Source: Serinibacter salmoneus (lineage in GTDB: Bacteria > Actinomycetota > Actinomycetes > Actinomycetales > Beutenbergiaceae). From it: DNA of 64,000 bases. The stretch is taken from contig NZ_PDJD01000001.1 of assembly GCF_002563925.1 (NCBI RefSeq), positions 682,001 to 746,000 on the forward strand, given 5' to 3'. The notes beneath the pieces are model-generated. The model was not told the DNA's origin and did not search any database. It saw nothing but the letters and a program-made list of their open reading frames with translations. The position numbers and the translations under genes were made by a program. Below, one piece after another: positions 61,500 to 64,000 of this stretch; within the stretch, counting starts at the first letter, position 1, and every line of letters starts with the position of its first letter.

Positions 61500-61913
61500 G
61501 GCTCTTCGGACATCCGGTGGGGAGTAAGGGTGTCGGCGCGGTAGTCCGGGGGTAGGGGTCGAGGTCCCCGATGATCAGTAGCGACCAAGCAACTGTTCGT
61601 TCCGGAGACCTCGACGTTGACCAACGCTACGGGGTGCCCTGCGGCACCCGCGACCACGGATCCATGCTCGCGCTGTGACGTGCTGCTCGGCTTGCCGGGC
61701 GTGCAGGTCGAGGCGGTGGAGCGCGAGGCGGACCTGCTCGCGGTGACGGTCTCGACGCCGTGGCGTCTGATGGGCTGTCCCGACTGCGGTGTCGTGGCTG
61801 CGAGCCGCGGCCGTCGGATGCGGCGCCTCCACGATGTTCCCCACGCCGGGGCACGTGTGGAACTGCTCTGGCGGCAACGATTGTGGCGCTGCCCTGATCC
61901 GGGGTGCCCGCGC

Positions 61914-61921
61914 GGAATGTT
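61914..61921. repeat. 8-base target duplication, left of copy B
   Basis: GGAATGTT stands directly before copy B and again directly after it at 63383-63390. Eight bases is the normal ISL3 family duplication length, so copy B arrived by ordinary transposition. Confidence 0.92.
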
Positions 61922-63382
61922 GGCTCTTCGGACATCCGGTGGGGGTCAGGGGGTGAGTCCGCCGGCGGCGAGGAGCATGCGTAGGCGGTAGTTGTCGCGG
62001 TTGCGGTAGCCGCGGGCGAGGCGGCGTGCGAGCTCGACGATCCCGTTCACGGCTTCGGTGCCGCCGTTGTTCGCGCGGCCGGTGGTGAAGTAGGCCAGGA
62101 ACGCCTCGCGCCATTTGCGTAGCGTGCGGCCCAGGCGCGCGATCTCCGGGATCGGGCAGGTGTGGAACGTGGCCAGGATCTTCTCGGCCAGTGCCCGGCC
62201 GTGGGTGGTGTCCCTGGCCTGGTAGGCGGCTCGGAGGTCCTGGGCGCAGCGCCAGGCGATGTAGACGGCTTCGTGGGCGGGGTCGGCCTCGATCGCGGCC
62301 GCGAGGCGGTTCAGCTGCTTGTCGGTGAGGTTCTCTGCCCCGGCTCGCAGCAGGCGCTGGATGCCGTAGAGCGGGTCGCCCTTGCGGCCTCGATGCCCGG
62401 TGGTGTCTTGCTGGACCCTTCGTCGGACTTCGTCCACGGCCTGGGTGCCGAGCTTCACGACGTGGAAGGCGTCCAGGACCGCGACGGCGTCGGCGAGCTC
62501 GTCATCGATCGCGCTCTTGTAGCCCCCGAACGGATCCAGTGCCGCGATCTGGATCCCGGACCGGAAGACCTCTCCGCGCCCGGTGAGCCAGTCGGCGTAG
62601 GCCTTCTTCGACCGTCCTGGCACCAGGTCCAGCAGTCGGGCGTGGAGGCGGCCCTTCTCGTCGCGGGTCAGGTCGACCATCCCGGTCAGCTCCTTGGGTC
62701 CCTTCCTACGGGGGTCGCCGTGGTGCCAGATGTGTTCATCGACCCCGAGCGAGGTGACCCCGGCGAACCGGGACTCATCAGCGTCCAGCCGCTCCAGTTC
62801 GGGTCTGATCGCGCGCCAGGCCGTCTTCCACGCGATCCCGAGCTGGCGTCCCAGCCCGCTGATCGTGGCGTGCTCACGCCGTAGCTGATCGATCGCCCAC
62901 CCGATCGCGCGAGTCGTGACCGATCCCCGCGCCGCGACCAGGCCCGGGACCTGCTCGCTGAACATTCCGCGCGGGCACCCCGGATCAGGGCAGCGCCACA
63001 ATCGTTGCCGCCAGAGCAGTTCCACACGTGCCCCGGCGTGGGGAACATCGTGGAGGCGCCGCATCCGACGGCCGCGGCTCGCAGCCACGACACCGCAGTC
63101 GGGACAGCCCATCAGACGCCACGGCGTCGAGACCGTCACCGCGAGCAGGTCCGCCTCGCGCTCCACCGCCTCGACCTGCACGCCCGGCAAGCCGAGCAGC
63201 ACGTCACAGCGCGAGCATGGATCCGTGGTCGCGGGTGCCGCAGGGCACCCCGTAGCGTTGGTCAACGTCGAGGTCTCCGGAACGAACAGTTGCTTGGTCG
63301 CTACTGATCATCGGGGACCTCGACCCCTACCCCCGGACTACCGCGCCGACACCCTTACTCCCCACCGGATGTCCGAAGAGCC
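61922..63382 (-). mobile_element. ISL3-type insertion sequence, copy B, complete, inserted inside copy A
   Basis: A complete 1461-base element. Both ends are the same 23-base inverted repeat, starting GGCTCTTCGGACATCCGG at the left and its complement at the right end. It lies in the opposite direction to copy A and interrupts that copy's transposase gene at codon ~102. Direct repeats of GGAATGTT flank it. The parts of copy A that can be compared look identical to copy B, so both events seem recent. Confidence 0.95.
61946..63265 (-). CDS. ISL3 family transposase, intact
   Basis: A 439-residue transposase. N-terminal zinc-ribbon-like cysteines (CSRCDVLL, MGCPDCGVVA, CPDPGCPRG) precede a helix-turn-helix (HATISGLGRQLGIAWKTAW) and the DDE domain: SLGVDEHIWHHGD (first Asp), IAALDPFGGYKSAI and AVLDAFHVVKLG (second Asp), and NGGTEAVNGIVELARRLARGYRN (Glu region). 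This is the ISL3 layout and length. It starts at TTG 63265 with GGAGA upstream. Gene and ends are undamaged, so the element may still move and could mobilise copy A's ends. Confidence 0.93.
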   Translation of the reverse strand: MTNATGCPAAPATTDPCSRCDVLLGLPGVQVEAVEREADLLAVTVSTPWRLMGCPDCGVVAASRGRRMRRLHDVPHAGARVELLWRQRLWRCPDPGCPRGMFSEQVPGLVAARGSVTTRAIGWAIDQLRREHATISGLGRQLGIAWKTAWRAIRPELERLDADESRFAGVTSLGVDEHIWHHGDPRRKGPKELTGMVDLTRDEKGRLHARLLDLVPGRSKKAYADWLTGRGEVFRSGIQIAALDPFGGYKSAIDDELADAVAVLDAFHVVKLGTQAVDEVRRRVQQDTTGHRGRKGDPLYGIQRLLRAGAENLTDKQLNRLAAAIEADPAHEAVYIAWRCAQDLRAAYQARDTTHGRALAEKILATFHTCPIPEIARLGRTLRKWREAFLAYFTTGRANNGGTEAVNGIVELARRLARGYRNRDNYRLRMLLAAGGLTP

Positions 63383-63390
63383 GGAATGTT
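63383..63390. repeat. 8-base target duplication, right of copy B
   Basis: GGAATGTT, the second copy of the duplication described at 61914. Its GGA-ATG continues the broken transposase frame of copy A. Confidence 0.92.
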
Positions 63391-64000
63391 CAGCGAGCAG
63401 GTCCCGGGCCTGGTCGCGGCGCGGGGATCGGTCACGACTCGCGCGATCGGGTGGGCGATCGATCAGCTACGGCGTGAGCACGCCACGATCAGCGGGCTGG
63501 GACGCCAGCTCGGGATCGCGTGGAAGACGGCCTGGCGCGCGATCAGACCCGAACTGGAGCGGCTGGACGCTGATGAGTCCCGGTTCGCCGGGGTCACCTC
63601 GCTCGGGGTCGATGAACACATCTGGCACCACGGCGACCCCCGTAGGAAGGGACCCAAGGAGCTGACCGGGATGGTCGACCTGACCCGCGACGAGAAGGGC
63701 CGCCTCCACGCCCGACTGCTGGACCTGGTGCCAGGACGGTCGAAGAAGGCCTACGCCGACTGGCTCACCGGGCGCGGAGAGGTCTTCCGGTCCGGGATCC
63801 AGATCGCGGCACTGGATCCGTTCGGGGGCTACAAGAGCGCGATCGATGACGAGCTCGCCGACGCCGTCGCGGTCCTGGACGCCTTCCACGTCGTGAAGCT
63901 CGGCACCCAGGCCGTGGACGAAGTCCGACGAAGGGTCCAGCAAGACACCACCGGGCATCGAGGCCGCAAGGGCGACCCGCTCTACGGCATCCAGCGCCTG

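Larger units (their letters stand above)
61500..64000 (+). mobile_element. ISL3-type insertion sequence, copy A, interrupted and running off the right edge
   Basis: The left inverted repeat begins GGCTCTTCGGACATCCGG at 61500. The element continues to 61921, is interrupted by copy B, and resumes at 63391. Judged by copy B (1461 bases), about 430 bases remain outside the window. It is inserted in an AT3 acyltransferase pseudogene; its own target duplication would begin with GGTTTGAC (61492-61499) but the right copy is not visible. Confidence 0.85.
61617..64000 (+). pseudogene. ISL3-type transposase of copy A, disrupted by copy B
   Basis: Residues 1 to about 102 are read from a TTG at 61617 to 61921, identical in translation to the intact transposase of copy B. 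The frame is then broken by the inverted copy B. The rest (FSEQVPGLVAARGSV onward) resumes at 63385 and stays open to the window end at residue ~306. The split product cannot be functional. The zinc-finger-like N-terminus (CSRCDVLL, CPDCGVVA) is separated from the DDE domain. Confidence 0.85.

Overview
The window looks like chromosome of a high-GC Gram-positive actinomycete, most likely in the order Micrococcales. The signs are strongly G/C-biased third codon positions, many GTG/TTG starts, 1- to 4-base start/stop overlaps, leaderless genes with a TANNNT box just upstream, an actinobacterial FolD variant, and a gene neighbourhood (sdhCDAB, manC, M20 amidohydrolase, nucleoside importer, cdd, deoA, add, PNP, lpdA) that resembles one known from mycobacteria. 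No rRNA, tRNA or CRISPR array was seen.

Layout. 1-2.7 kb: start of a monosaccharide ABC ATPase gene (runs off the left edge), divergent from a ROK regulator followed by a lone FrcA-type ATPase. 2.8-7.6 kb: one-carbon metabolism (purU, then glyA-folD behind a ZTP riboswitch) with a GNAT enzyme and xthA. 7.9-13.1 kb: an exported-fibre-like operon with two near-identical TasA-like proteins, a Pro-Glu repeat surface protein, a SipW-type signal peptidase, two more alternate-signal proteins and an LPTTG-anchored protein. 13.2-18 kb: a MacB-type exporter operon headed by a four-cysteine lipoprotein. 18.1-23.7 kb: galK, a trpS-ligT-yihY operon and an orphan paralogue of that lipoprotein. 23.7-27.2 kb: succinate dehydrogenase. 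27.3-35.6 kb: a carbohydrate uptake operon (hydroxyacid dehydrogenase, DUF2264, binding protein, two permeases, DUF624) divergent from a chimeric DeoR/LacI-type regulator. 35.7-38.2 kb: manC and an M20 amidohydrolase. 38.4-51 kb: a BMP-type nucleoside importer with cdd and deoA, then a low-molecular-weight phosphatase, a C39-like protein, adenosine deaminase, purine nucleoside phosphorylase and LpdA. 51.1-61.5 kb: a surface polysaccharide locus (priming sugar transferase, nucleotidyltransferase-PqqD fusion, two GT4 enzymes, two pyruvyltransferase-family proteins, flippase, nitroreductase, a decayed acyltransferase). 61.5-64 kb: an ISL3-type element interrupted by an inverted copy of itself.

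How it fits together. Importer, deaminases and phosphorylases form a nucleoside scavenging route. ZTP sensing links purine/folate status to glyA-folD beside purU. ManC can supply GDP-mannose to the polysaccharide locus. The two most promising poorly described systems are the SipW/TasA-like fibre operon, whose twin subunit genes show a mosaic consistent with gene conversion, and the polysaccharide locus with a PqqD-like (RRE fold) domain fused to a nucleotidyltransferase. All functional statements are inferences from sequence reading; no database search or folding program was run.
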